From Cryobacterium algoricola (GTDB lineage: Bacteria > Actinomycetota > Actinomycetes > Actinomycetales > Microbacteriaceae), in contig NZ_SOFG01000024.1 in the NCBI RefSeq assembly GCF_004402485.1, forward strand, positions 186,001 to 250,000: a DNA stretch of 64,000 nucleotides, written 5' to 3'. Both the position numbers and the translations under genes were made by a program. Positions 43,640 to 53,922 of this stretch are shown here, in pieces (position 1 is the first letter of the stretch; each line of letters begins with the position of its first letter). The notes below the pieces were generated by a model that ran no database searches, was not told the origin of the DNA, and was given only the letters and a program-made list of their open reading frames with translations.

Positions 43640-44254
43640 CTACTCGGCGGGTCGCAGCCAGTCGCCGGACTTGCCGCCGGTCTTACTGATCAGGCGGATG
43701 TCCCCGATGCTGACGGACTTGTCGAGTCCCTTGACCATGTCGACGACCGCCAGAGCAGCGATCGACACGGCCGTGAGCGCCTCCATCTCGACGCCGGTGC
43801 GGTCGGCCGTGCGGATGGTCGCGGCCACGCGCACGCCCGTGTCCTCGATCGTGAGGTCGACCGCCGCACCGTGAACCCCGATCACGTGGGCCAGGGGGAG
43901 CAGGTCAGCGCACTTCTTCGCACCCTGGATGCCCGCGATGCGTGCGACGGCGAGCACGTCGCCCTTGGGCGTCGTGCCGTCGCGAAGCGCGGCGACCACG
44001 CGGGGTCCGCAGAACACGAAGCCCGCAGCGGTCGCGCTGCGCACGGTCGGCTGCTTCTCGGTCACGTCGACCATCCGGGCCTGGCCGGCCGCATTGAGAT
44101 GCGTGAACGGCTGCGCCGACTGCGCGGCCTGTCCGCCCTGCGCTCCCCGCACTGTCCGCCGATCGGGTACGGGCTGCGGGGTCGGGGCGGCGGTGGTTTC
44201 GTCTCGGGCGGAAGTCATGACACCAGCATGGCTCACATCTCCGGAATGACTCAT
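43640..44254 (-). CDS. moaC: Cyclic pyranopterin monophosphate synthase
   Basis: MoaC converts the MoaA product to cyclic pyranopterin monophosphate. The conserved part starts at about residue 50 with FTHLNAAGQARMVDVTEK; KKCADLLPLAHVIG and GVEMEALTAVSIAALAVVDMVKGLDK are the active-site blocks. The first 45 residues are a low-complexity extension. ATG 44254 overlaps the moeA stop (ATGA); ATG 44218 is an alternative start giving a shorter tail. Confidence 0.93.
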   Translation of the reverse strand: MSHSGDVSHAGVMTSARDETTAAPTPQPVPDRRTVRGAQGGQAAQSAQPFTHLNAAGQARMVDVTEKQPTVRSATAAGFVFCGPRVVAALRDGTTPKGDVLAVARIAGIQGAKKCADLLPLAHVIGVHGAAVDLTIEDTGVRVAATIRTADRTGVEMEALTAVSIAALAVVDMVKGLDKSVSIGDIRLISKTGGKSGDWLRPAE

Positions 44255-45633
44255 ATCACCAGCATGACGGGGAGCAGATCACCCTCGGTCACGGTGTCGC
44301 AGTCCTCCGAGACGACGGCGAGGCCCTCGGCCTGGCCGAGCCCCGCGACGAGGTGCGAGCCGGAGCCGCCGGAAGTGGCCGGCCAGACCAGGGTCTCCGG
44401 GCCGCGGCGTTCGCAGACGACGGGCATGTACTGCTGCCGCCCGCTGGGGGAGCTCCAGCCGCGGGCGACGGTCCCGGTGATCGTCGGGCGGGTGATGTTG
44501 CCGTGGCCGCCCATGAACAGGAGCGCCGGACGCACGAAGGCCTCGAAGGAGACGAACGCGCTCACCGGGTTACCGGGCAGGGCGAACACGATCGGGCCGG
44601 GTGCCGTGCTCCCGGTAGTACTCCCGGCCGTGCCCGTGCCCCCGGCTGCGCTGACGGCACTACTGCCGGCGTCGCCGCTGCCGGTGCCGGTGCCGGTTGC
44701 GGGCAGCCGGCCGAAGCCCTGGGGCTTGCCCGGCTGCATCCGCACGGGACCGAACCAGATTCCGAGCGGAGCGAGTACGGCCTTGACGACGTCGTATGCT
44801 CCGACGCTGACCCCTCCGGAGAGGATGATCGCGTCCACCGTTCCGACGAGGGAGTCGAGCACTCTGCGGAGGGATTCCTCGTTGTCGGGGACGGCGCCGA
44901 TCCGGTGCACGACGCCGCCGGCCTGGGCGACGGCGGCGGAGAGCAGGTAGGAATTGGAGTCCGGGATCTGGCCGCGCCGTGCTGGGGAGCCCGGCACGAT
45001 CAGTTCGTCTCCGGTGGAGATCACGGCGACCCGGGGCGCGGGGTGCACAAGCAGTTCGGCCCGGCCGGCGCTCGCGGCGGCGGCGATCCTGGTCGGCCAC
45101 AGCGTCGTCCCCGCCCGCAGCACGGTGTCGCCGGCGGCGGCATCGCTGCCGGCCCTGCGGATGTGCGCGGCGGGTTCCGGCGCCCTGAGGATGCCGACCC
45201 GGTCGATTCCCCGGTCGGTGTCCTCGATCGGGACGACGGCATCCGCCCCGTCGGGGATCGGAGCCCCGGTCATGATGCGAGCGGCCTGCCCGGCGTCGAT
45301 GCGCGGGTTCTGCGCGGTACCCGCCGCGAGGTCGGCGACGACGGGCAGCATGACCGGGCTCCCCGGTGTCGCGGCGAGCAGGTCGGCACGCCGCACGGCG
45401 TACCCGTCCATCGCCGAGTTGTCGAAGGGCGGGGTGTCCGTCGCGCTCGTGACGGGCTCGGCGAGTGCGAGCCCGAGCGCATGGTCGAGCGGAACCCGGA
45501 CGGGCTCGAGAACGGGCAGCTGCGCCAGAATCCAGTCGAGATGCTCGGCGACCGGGCGGGCGGATGCCGCGTCACCGTGCCCGTCGCGCCGCATGTGGCC
45601 GTGGTGGCCGGCGTCGCCCTCCGGTGCGACCAC
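44251..45633 (-). CDS. moeA: Molybdopterin molybdenumtransferase
   Basis: MoeA inserts molybdate into adenylated molybdopterin. The protein shows PPFDNSAMDGYAVR, ARIMTGAPIPDGADAV, STGDELIVPG, GQIPDSNSYLL and ILSGGVSVGAYD. The start is uncertain: GTG 45633 stands 2 nt after the moeB stop with GGAG before it and would give 460 residues; ATG 45594 would give 447. The frame is open further upstream inside moeB, which I reject. A Ser/Gly/Thr-rich insert lies around residue 330. Confidence 0.92.
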   Translation of the reverse strand: MVAPEGDAGHHGHMRRDGHGDAASARPVAEHLDWILAQLPVLEPVRVPLDHALGLALAEPVTSATDTPPFDNSAMDGYAVRRADLLAATPGSPVMLPVVADLAAGTAQNPRIDAGQAARIMTGAPIPDGADAVVPIEDTDRGIDRVGILRAPEPAAHIRRAGSDAAAGDTVLRAGTTLWPTRIAAAASAGRAELLVHPAPRVAVISTGDELIVPGSPARRGQIPDSNSYLLSAAVAQAGGVVHRIGAVPDNEESLRRVLDSLVGTVDAIILSGGVSVGAYDVVKAVLAPLGIWFGPVRMQPGKPQGFGRLPATGTGTGSGDAGSSAVSAAGGTGTAGSTTGSTAPGPIVFALPGNPVSAFVSFEAFVRPALLFMGGHGNITRPTITGTVARGWSSPSGRQQYMPVVCERRGPETLVWPATSGGSGSHLVAGLGQAEGLAVVSEDCDTVTEGDLLPVMLVI

Positions 45634-45635
45634 GG

Positions 45636-46904
45636 TCAGCTCCGCGCTTCGATGGACCACTCCGGGGACCAGGTCCCCGACCACTGGGTGGACCATTTCT
45701 GCCCGGATCCCGGCGCTGAGCCCTGGGTGACGGCGGCGTCCCAGGCCGCGATCCCGCCCTCGAGCAGGGTCAGGTCGGTGAAGCCGTCCGCAGCGAGCGC
45801 GGCGGCGGCGCTCAGGGCGCGCGGCCCCTGCGCGCAGTGCAGCACGAGGGGTACGTCGCGGGGCAGCGACGCCAGGCCCTCCGGGCTGCGCAGCTGGTCG
45901 AGGGGGAGCAGCAGCGAGCCGGGGACCGCGCTTTCGGCGTGCTCTCCGGGTTCGCGCACGTCGACGACGATGAAGTCGTCTGCGCCGTTCGCACGCGCCA
46001 CGAGCCGGGAGACGAGCTGGGCCGGTGACAGCGTCGGCCAGGCGGGAGTGGGCGCAGGCCCGGAACCGGTCGCTGTCGCGGCTGCGGCCTCCGCTGCCTC
46101 CGTGGCGGCCCGGGCGTGGAGCTCAGCGTCTCCGCCGACGAGGGGCACCTCGGTGAAGCGCCCGGAGAGGGCGTCGATCACGAGCACCCGCCCGATCAGC
46201 GGCGCACCGATGCCGGCGACGAGTTTGATCGCCTCCGTCGCCATCAGCGAACCGACCTGGCCGCAGAGGGCGCCGAGCACTCCGGCCTCCGCGCAGTTGG
46301 GCACTTCGCCCTCCGCCGGCGGATTCGGGAACAGGTCCCGCAACTGCACGCCCGCGACGCCGCTCCCTGCGGGCGGGGCGGCCCAGAACACCGAGAGCTG
46401 GGCATCGAAGCGCAGCACGGATGCCCAGACGAGCGGCTTCCCCAGTTCGGCGCAGACGTCGTTCACGAGGAACCGGGTCGGGAAGTTGTCTGTGCCGTCG
46501 ATCACGACGTCGTACCCGGAGATGAGCGCGCGGGCGTTGCCGTGGTCCAGGCGCTCGGCGTGCTGGACGACGATGGTGGCGGGCGCGATGGCCGCGATGG
46601 ACTCCGCGGCGCTCACGACCTTCGGCCGGCCGACATCCGCCTGCCCGTGCACGATCTGGCGCTGCAGGTTGCTGGGTTCGACGTCGTCGCCGTCGACGAT
46701 GCCGATCGTGCCGATTCCGGCGGCCGCCAGGTAGAGCAGGGCGGGGGAGCCGAGGCCGCCCGCGCCGAGCACGAGCACCTTCGCGTTCGCGAGACGGCGC
46801 TGGCCGAGATCGTCGAGCTGCGGCAGGCGGCGCTGGCGGGCGGTGCGCACGGATTCGGTCGGGGTGAGCCGGGCAACGGGTTCGACAAGGGGAGGAAGGG
46901 CCAT
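45636..46904 (-). CDS. moeB: MoeB/MoeZ-type sulfur-carrier adenylyltransferase with rhodanese domain
   Basis: This 422-residue protein adenylates the C-terminal Gly-Gly of MoaD and supplies sulfur from its rhodanese domain. The ThiF/E1 part has VLVLGAGGLGSPALLYLAAAGIG (residues 44-66), DGDDVEPSNLQRQ and DGTDNFPTRFLVND. The rhodanese domain (about residues 300-400) has VDVREPGEHAESAVPGS and the active-site Cys in LHCAQGPRA. It heads the Moco operon. TAGCGT 7 nt before ATG 46904 points to a leaderless start; the frame upstream to 47045 is not used. Confidence 0.92.
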   Translation of the reverse strand: MALPPLVEPVARLTPTESVRTARQRRLPQLDDLGQRRLANAKVLVLGAGGLGSPALLYLAAAGIGTIGIVDGDDVEPSNLQRQIVHGQADVGRPKVVSAAESIAAIAPATIVVQHAERLDHGNARALISGYDVVIDGTDNFPTRFLVNDVCAELGKPLVWASVLRFDAQLSVFWAAPPAGSGVAGVQLRDLFPNPPAEGEVPNCAEAGVLGALCGQVGSLMATEAIKLVAGIGAPLIGRVLVIDALSGRFTEVPLVGGDAELHARAATEAAEAAAATATGSGPAPTPAWPTLSPAQLVSRLVARANGADDFIVVDVREPGEHAESAVPGSLLLPLDQLRSPEGLASLPRDVPLVLHCAQGPRALSAAAALAADGFTDLTLLEGGIAAWDAAVTQGSAPGSGQKWSTQWSGTWSPEWSIEARS

Positions 46905-47122
46905 GCCCCTTACGCTAGGCGCTCCCGGAGGCCCGCGCATCCGCATCCGCCCAGAGTCTCGGCCACCCCCTTGATATCCCCCACCGATGGGTGTTTCGTC
47001 GAAGACGGTACCGATGAGTAACGCACCACCCCCACAGCGCACCAACTAGCACCACTGCAATCTCGCACGACCGGAGCGGCCGTGTACAGAGGATCACATC
47101 GCAGAATCTAGGAAGGTATGTA

Positions 47123-48337
47123 ATGACAGGGAACAGAGCAGTTGCCTACAAGAGCCCGGGACACGTCGAGGTCATCGACATCGACTACCCCACCTTCGAA
47201 CTGAAGGACGGGCCCGGTGTCAACCCGGCCAATGTCGGCCGGAAGGTGCCGCACGGGGTCATCCTCCGCACGGTCAGCACCAATATCTGCGGCTCGGACC
47301 AGCACATGGTCCGCGGACGCACGACAGCGCCCGCAGACCTCGTGCTCGGGCACGAGATCACCGGAGAGGTCGTCGAAACGGGGCCGGACGTCGAGTTCAT
47401 CAAGGTCGGCGACATCGTGTCGGTCCCGTTCAATATCTCCTGCGGCCGGTGTCGCAACTGCAAGGAGCGCAAGACCGGGATCTGCCTGAACGTCAACCCC
47501 GACCGCCCCGGCAGCGCATACGGCTATGTCGACATGGGCGGCTGGGTCGGCGGCCAGGCCGAATACGTTCTCGTGCCGTACGCCGACTGGAACCTTCTGA
47601 AGTTCCCGGACCGGGACCAGGCCCTCGCGAAGATCATGGACCTGACCATGCTCTCCGACATCTTCCCCACCGGGTTCCACGGGGCGGTGAGCGCCAATGT
47701 CGGCGTCGGGTCGACGGTCTACGTCGCCGGTGCCGGGCCGGTCGGCCTCGCGGCTGCGGCGTCCGCGCACCTGCTCGGAGCGGCCGCCGTCATCGTCGGC
47801 GACCTCAACGAGGAGCGGCTGGCCCAGGCCCGCAGCTTCGGCTGCGAGACGGTCGACCTGCGCAAGGGCGACCCGCAGGACCAGATCGAGCAGATCCTCG
47901 GTGTACCCGAGGTCGACTGCGCCGTCGACGCGGTCGGCTTCGAGGCCCGCGGGCACGGCCAGGCCGCGGGGGAGGAGCGTCCGGCGACGGTGCTCAACTC
48001 GCTCATGACGATCACGGCGGCCGGTGGCGCGCTCGGCATCCCCGGGCTCTACGTCACGGGTGACCCGGGCGGGGTCGACGAGGCCGCGAAGGTCGGGTCG
48101 CTCTCGATCCGGCTCGGCCTCGGCTGGGCGAAGTCGTTGTCCTTCACGACGGGCCAGTGCCCGGTGATGAAGTACAACCGCAAGCTCATGATGGCGATCC
48201 TGAACGACAAGGTGCAGATCGCGAAGGCCGTCAACGCGCAGGCGATCAGCCTCGAGGACGCGCCGCGCGGCTACGCCGAGTTCGATGCCGGCAAGTCCGT
48301 GAAATATGTGCTCAACCCGAACGGTTACGTCAAGTAG
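47123..48337 (+). CDS. fdhA: Glutathione-independent formaldehyde dehydrogenase
   Basis: This 404-residue zinc alcohol-dehydrogenase-type enzyme oxidises formaldehyde to formate with tightly bound NAD. STNICGSDQHMVRGR, LGHEITGEVVE and CGRCRNCKERKTGIC hold the catalytic and structural zinc ligands; VYVAGAGPVGLAAAASA is the NAD motif. YGYVDMGGWVGGQAEYVLVPYADWNLL and the late WAKSLSFTTGQCPV are typical of the Pseudomonas-type FdhA (dismutase) subfamily. AGGAAGG precedes the ATG. It is monocistronic with a strong terminator. Its product, formate, links to fdhD and the molybdoenzyme nearby. Confidence 0.9.
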   Translation: MTGNRAVAYKSPGHVEVIDIDYPTFELKDGPGVNPANVGRKVPHGVILRTVSTNICGSDQHMVRGRTTAPADLVLGHEITGEVVETGPDVEFIKVGDIVSVPFNISCGRCRNCKERKTGICLNVNPDRPGSAYGYVDMGGWVGGQAEYVLVPYADWNLLKFPDRDQALAKIMDLTMLSDIFPTGFHGAVSANVGVGSTVYVAGAGPVGLAAAASAHLLGAAAVIVGDLNEERLAQARSFGCETVDLRKGDPQDQIEQILGVPEVDCAVDAVGFEARGHGQAAGEERPATVLNSLMTITAAGGALGIPGLYVTGDPGGVDEAAKVGSLSIRLGLGWAKSLSFTTGQCPVMKYNRKLMMAILNDKVQIAKAVNAQAISLEDAPRGYAEFDAGKSVKYVLNPNGYVK

Positions 48338-48369
48338 TGAACCAGTGACGTAACAGCAGCCGTGTCGAG

Positions 48370-48406
48370 CGGATGCCCGGCCAGGGCCGCCCTGGCCGGG
48401 CATCCG
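48370..48406. terminator. Terminator after fdhA
   Basis: CGGATGCCCGGCCAGG (48370-48385) pairs perfectly with 48391-48406 over a 5-nt loop. The stem base is again the inverted GGATGCC/GGCATCC core. Confidence 0.85.
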
Positions 48407-48446
48407 TGTCGCGGGGCCATGCTGACAGAAGATTAGGGTGGAGCGT

Positions 48447-49493
48447 ATGACCGGAAACCCGACACTCACGGACACCCGGGGCCGGCCGCTGCACGACCTG
48501 CGGATCTCGGTCACGGACCGGTGCAACTTCCGGTGCGTGTATTGCATGCCGAAGGAGGTCTTCGGCCGCGACTTCGCCTTCATGGAACGCGACGAACTGC
48601 TCACCTTCGAGGAGATCACCCGGCTCGCCCGGGTGAGCGTCGCGCACGGGGTCGGCAAGATCCGGCTGACCGGCGGGGAACCGCTGCTCCGTCGCGGCCT
48701 CGAGGACCTCGTCGCCCAGCTCGCCGCGCTCCGCACCCCGGACGGACGGCCCATCGACATCGCCCTCACCACCAACGGCTCCGCGCTCGCGGTCAAGGCG
48801 CAGGCCCTTAAAGAGGCCGGGCTCCGCCGGGTGACGGTGTCCCTCGACTCCCTCGACGACGTGACCTTCCGGGCCATGAACGACGTGAACTTCCCGGTCG
48901 CGAAGGTGCTGCACGGCATCGAGGTCGCCTCGAACGTCGGGCTCGGCCCGGTCAAGGTCAACATGGTCGTCAAGCGCGGCCAGAACGATGGGGACATCGT
49001 CGCGATGGCCCGGCACTTCCAGGGCACCCCGGTCGTCCTCCGCTTCATCGAATTCATGGACGTCGGGTCGAGCAACGGCTGGGAGATGGGCGCCGTCGTT
49101 CCCTCCAGCGAGGTGATCGCCCGGATCGACGCCGAACTGCCGCTCGAGGAGGTCGCCCCGAACTACACCGGTGAGACCTCGGCGCGCTGGCGCTACCGCG
49201 ACGGCAGCGGTGAGATCGGGGTGATCTCGAGCGTGACGCAGTCGTTCTGCTCGACCTGTTCCCGCGCCCGGGTGTCGACGGACGGCAAACTCTTCACCTG
49301 CCTGTTCGCGACGGAGGGACACGACCTGCGCGCGCTTCTGCGCGGCGGCGCCACGGACGACGAGCTGTCCGCGGCCATGGCGTCGGTCTGGCGAGAGCGG
49401 ACCGACCGGTACTCGGACCTGCGGAGCGCGAAAACGGGCGAGCTGCGGGCATCCGGCAAGAAGAAGATCGAAATGTCGTACATCGGAGGGTGA
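48447..49493 (+). CDS. moaA: GTP 3',8-cyclase (radical SAM)
   Basis: MoaA starts molybdenum-cofactor synthesis by rearranging GTP. The 348-residue protein has the SAM cluster CX3CX2C at Cys26, Cys30 and Cys33 ([13 protein letters not shown]), LTGGEPLLR, a C-terminal cluster region ([21 protein letters not shown]) and the functional GG end (SYIGG). ATG 48447 is chosen over an in-frame GTG at 48438; TAGGGT lies 7 nt upstream of it. fdhD follows after 9 nt. Confidence 0.94.
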   Translation: MTGNPTLTDTRGRPLHDLRISVTDRCNFRCVYCMPKEVFGRDFAFMERDELLTFEEITRLARVSVAHGVGKIRLTGGEPLLRRGLEDLVAQLAALRTPDGRPIDIALTTNGSALAVKAQALKEAGLRRVTVSLDSLDDVTFRAMNDVNFPVAKVLHGIEVASNVGLGPVKVNMVVKRGQNDGDIVAMARHFQGTPVVLRFIEFMDVGSSNGWEMGAVVPSSEVIARIDAELPLEEVAPNYTGETSARWRYRDGSGEIGVISSVTQSFCSTCSRARVSTDGKLFTCLFATEGHDLRALLRGGATDDELSAAMASVWRERTDRYSDLRSAKTGELRASGKKKIEMSYIGG

Positions 49494-49502
49494 CCAGCAA
49501 CA

Positions 49503-50423
49503 ATGACACGAATCACTGCACGACGAAAGGTCGTCCGACTCACCGTCGGCGGCCGCCGGACCACCAGGGAAGACGTGCTCGCCGTCGAGGAGCCGCTCGA
49601 GATCCGCGTGAACGGCACCTCGCTCGCGGTGACGATGCGGACGCCCGGCAACGACTATGACCTGGCCGCCGGCTTCCTGGTCTCCGAGGGCGTGATCAGC
49701 CGCGGCGAGCATTTCTTCGCGGCGCGCTACTGCGCCGGCGCCACCGTCGACGGTGAGAACACCTACAACGTCCTCGACGTGAGCCTCGCGCCCGGCGTCG
49801 CCGCACCCGACCCGAGCCTGGAACGGAACTTCCTCACCACGAGCGCGTGCGGGCTGTGCGGCAAGGCGAACATCGACGCCGTGCGCACCCGGTCGGTCTT
49901 CACCGTCTCGGACGACCCCGTCCTCCTCGACGCCGAACGCCTCATCACGTTCCCGGACGTGCTCCGGGCCGGTCAGGCCGTCTTCGAGAAGACCGGCGGC
50001 CTGCACGCGGCCGGACTCTTCGACGCCGCCACCGGGGAACTGCTTGTGCTGCGCGAAGACGTCGGGCGCCACAATGCCGTCGACAAGGTGATCGGCTGGG
50101 CGGTCAAGGAGGACCGGCTGCCGCTGCGCGGAACCGTGCTCCAGGTCTCCGGCCGGGCAAGTTTCGAACTCGTCCAGAAAGCAGCGATGGCCGGCATCCC
50201 GATGCTGGCCGCGGTCTCGGCTCCTTCCTCGCTCGCCGCGGAACTCGCCACGGACGTCGGCATGACCCTCGTCGGGTTCCTGCGTGGCGACTCCATGGTG
50301 ATCTACGCGGGCGCCGAGCGGATCACGGGCGGTGGCGGGCGCGCGGCGGACGATGTCGCCGGTGCTGAGGGTGCTGCGACGTCCGCCCCCTCGGCTCTTG
50401 CCGGTTCCGCCACGCCGAATTAG
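49503..50423 (+). CDS. fdhD: Formate dehydrogenase sulfurtransferase FdhD
   Basis: FdhD passes sulfur to the Mo-bisMGD cofactor and is needed for formate dehydrogenase activity. The 306-residue protein has the CxxC site at Cys116 and Cys119 ([10 protein letters not shown]), [14 protein letters not shown] and [16 protein letters not shown], all hallmarks. It is cotranscribed with moaA. Its stop codon lies inside the MarR-type operator at 50420. The likely client is the molybdoenzyme at 51383-53707. Confidence 0.95.
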   Translation: MTRITARRKVVRLTVGGRRTTREDVLAVEEPLEIRVNGTSLAVTMRTPGNDYDLAAGFLVSEGVISRGEHFFAARYCAGATVDGENTYNVLDVSLAPGVAAPDPSLERNFLTTSACGLCGKANIDAVRTRSVFTVSDDPVLLDAERLITFPDVLRAGQAVFEKTGGLHAAGLFDAATGELLVLREDVGRHNAVDKVIGWAVKEDRLPLRGTVLQVSGRASFELVQKAAMAGIPMLAAVSAPSSLAAELATDVGMTLVGFLRGDSMVIYAGAERITGGGGRAADDVAGAEGAATSAPSALAGSATPN

Positions 50424-50439
50424 TATGTGCGCATACTAA
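50420..50439. promoter_or_regulatory. Palindromic operator, probably for the MarR at 50922
   Basis: TTAGTATGTGCGCATACTAA is a perfect 8-4-8 palindrome covering the fdhD stop codon, 42 nt before the SRPBCC gene that shares an operon with a MarR regulator. Size and form suit MarR proteins. CATACT inside it could act as the -10 box. Confidence 0.65.
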
Positions 50440-50460
50440 CTGCCCCGATTCGCGGGGCAG
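50440..50460 (+). terminator. Hairpin after fdhD / leader of the SRPBCC gene
   Basis: CTGCCCCG (50440-50447) and CGGGGCAG (50453-50460) form a perfect 8-bp stem immediately after the operator. It may end the moaA-fdhD message or fold in the leader of the next operon; there is no T-run. Confidence 0.45.
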
Positions 50461-50481
50461 CTGCGGACGAGAGGTCACCTC

Positions 50482-50922
50482 ATGTGGAGAACTGAGTACA
50501 CGGCAGACACCAGCGCCACGCCCGCCGCGGTCTGGGCGGCGTTTCGGGACATCCACACCGGGGTCGCCGCGGCCGCGGGCGGGGACGTCTTCGAAATGGA
50601 CGGGGCGTTCACCGTCGGCACCGAGTTGAGCGTCACGCCGGTCGGGCAGGACACCTTCCGGTCCCGCATCATCGAACTTGCCCCGAACGAACGGTATGCC
50701 GACGAGACCACATTCGGCGACGTCGTGCTGACGTTCCGGCACTCGTTCACACCGAATGACGGCGGAACCCGGGTCACCCACGAGCTCGTGATCACCGGGC
50801 AGGATGCCGACGAGATCGGACCGGGGCTCGGCCCGGAGATCAGTGCGGACTTCCCCGAGGCGATGGCCGGGCTGTTCGCGCTCGCCGAGGCATCCGCTGC
50901 CCCTACAGGCCCTGACCACTGA
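50482..50922 (+). CDS. SRPBCC-domain protein
   Basis: This 146-residue protein has a START/Bet v1-like ligand-binding fold: WRTEYTADTSATPAAVWAAFRDIHTG at the start, RSRIIELAPNERYADET in the middle, and TFRHSFTPNDGGTRVTHELVI. Such proteins bind hydrophobic or aromatic molecules. GAGAGG precedes ATG 50482. It shares 1 nt with the MarR gene (TGATG), so it may bind the same small molecule that the regulator senses; this is inference. Confidence 0.75.
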   Translation: MWRTEYTADTSATPAAVWAAFRDIHTGVAAAAGGDVFEMDGAFTVGTELSVTPVGQDTFRSRIIELAPNERYADETTFGDVVLTFRHSFTPNDGGTRVTHELVITGQDADEIGPGLGPEISADFPEAMAGLFALAEASAAPTGPDH

Positions 50923-51382
50923 TGCCGGACGCCGGGGAGAACGGGCTCGACAGCGAGTTCGCGTCCGCGGAAGACAGCACGGGGCTGATGCTGTGGCGGC
51001 TCACCAACGCCTGGCAGGCGGCCCAGCGGGCCGCACTCCGGCCGTTCGACCTGACCCATGTGCAGTTCGTGCTGCTCGCCTCGCTCGCGTGGCTCGACAC
51101 AGACGGGCCGACCACCCAGCGCGAACTCTCCCGCCACGCCGGAACGGACCCGATGATGACCTCGCAGGTGCTGCGCACCCTGGAACGGAAGGACCTCGTG
51201 GAACGGCGGGGTCACCCGACGGATGCCCGGGCCAGGTCGCTCCGGGTGACAGCGGCGGGAGCCGAGCTCGCCCGACACGCAACCACGGCCGTGGAAGGAG
51301 TCGACCAACGCTTCTTCACCCCGCTCGGCGCCGAGCGGGCGGCCTTCACCCGGATGCTCCGCGTGGTGCTCGGCCCCGCGTC

Positions 51383-51386
<4 letters not shown>
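50922..51386 (+). CDS. MarR-family regulator
   Basis: This 154-residue protein has the MarR winged helix (FVLLASLAWLDTDGPTTQRELSRHAGTDPMMTSQVLRTLERKDLVERRGHPTDARARSLRVT read as separate blocks). It is translationally coupled to the SRPBCC gene and probably autoregulated through the palindrome at 50420. It converges with the molybdoenzyme gene, overlapping by 4 nt. Confidence 0.85.
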
Positions 51387-53707
<2,321 letters not shown>

Positions 53708-53922
53708 GATGCTCCTCTTGACTGCATACCGGCGCAACGGATGCCTTCGCCGGGTCACAGGAGGGTGGAGCGTCCTCTCGGTTGATTCCCAGCCCGGAAG
53801 GGCCCGCGAGCCGGAAAAGTGGCGTTAAATCAACGAGGGACGTTTGTCCCGGCCCACCGGGCCATTCTCGGCCCCTCGGCCGACACCAGCCGCGGCACCG
53901 CCGGCAGACAGGGAGTTCGACC

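Noticed and set aside
46905-47122. Moco riboswitch near moeB or moaA
   Set aside because: Leader space before both is too short (leaderless-type starts) and no conserved structure is seen in the moeB-fdhA gap.
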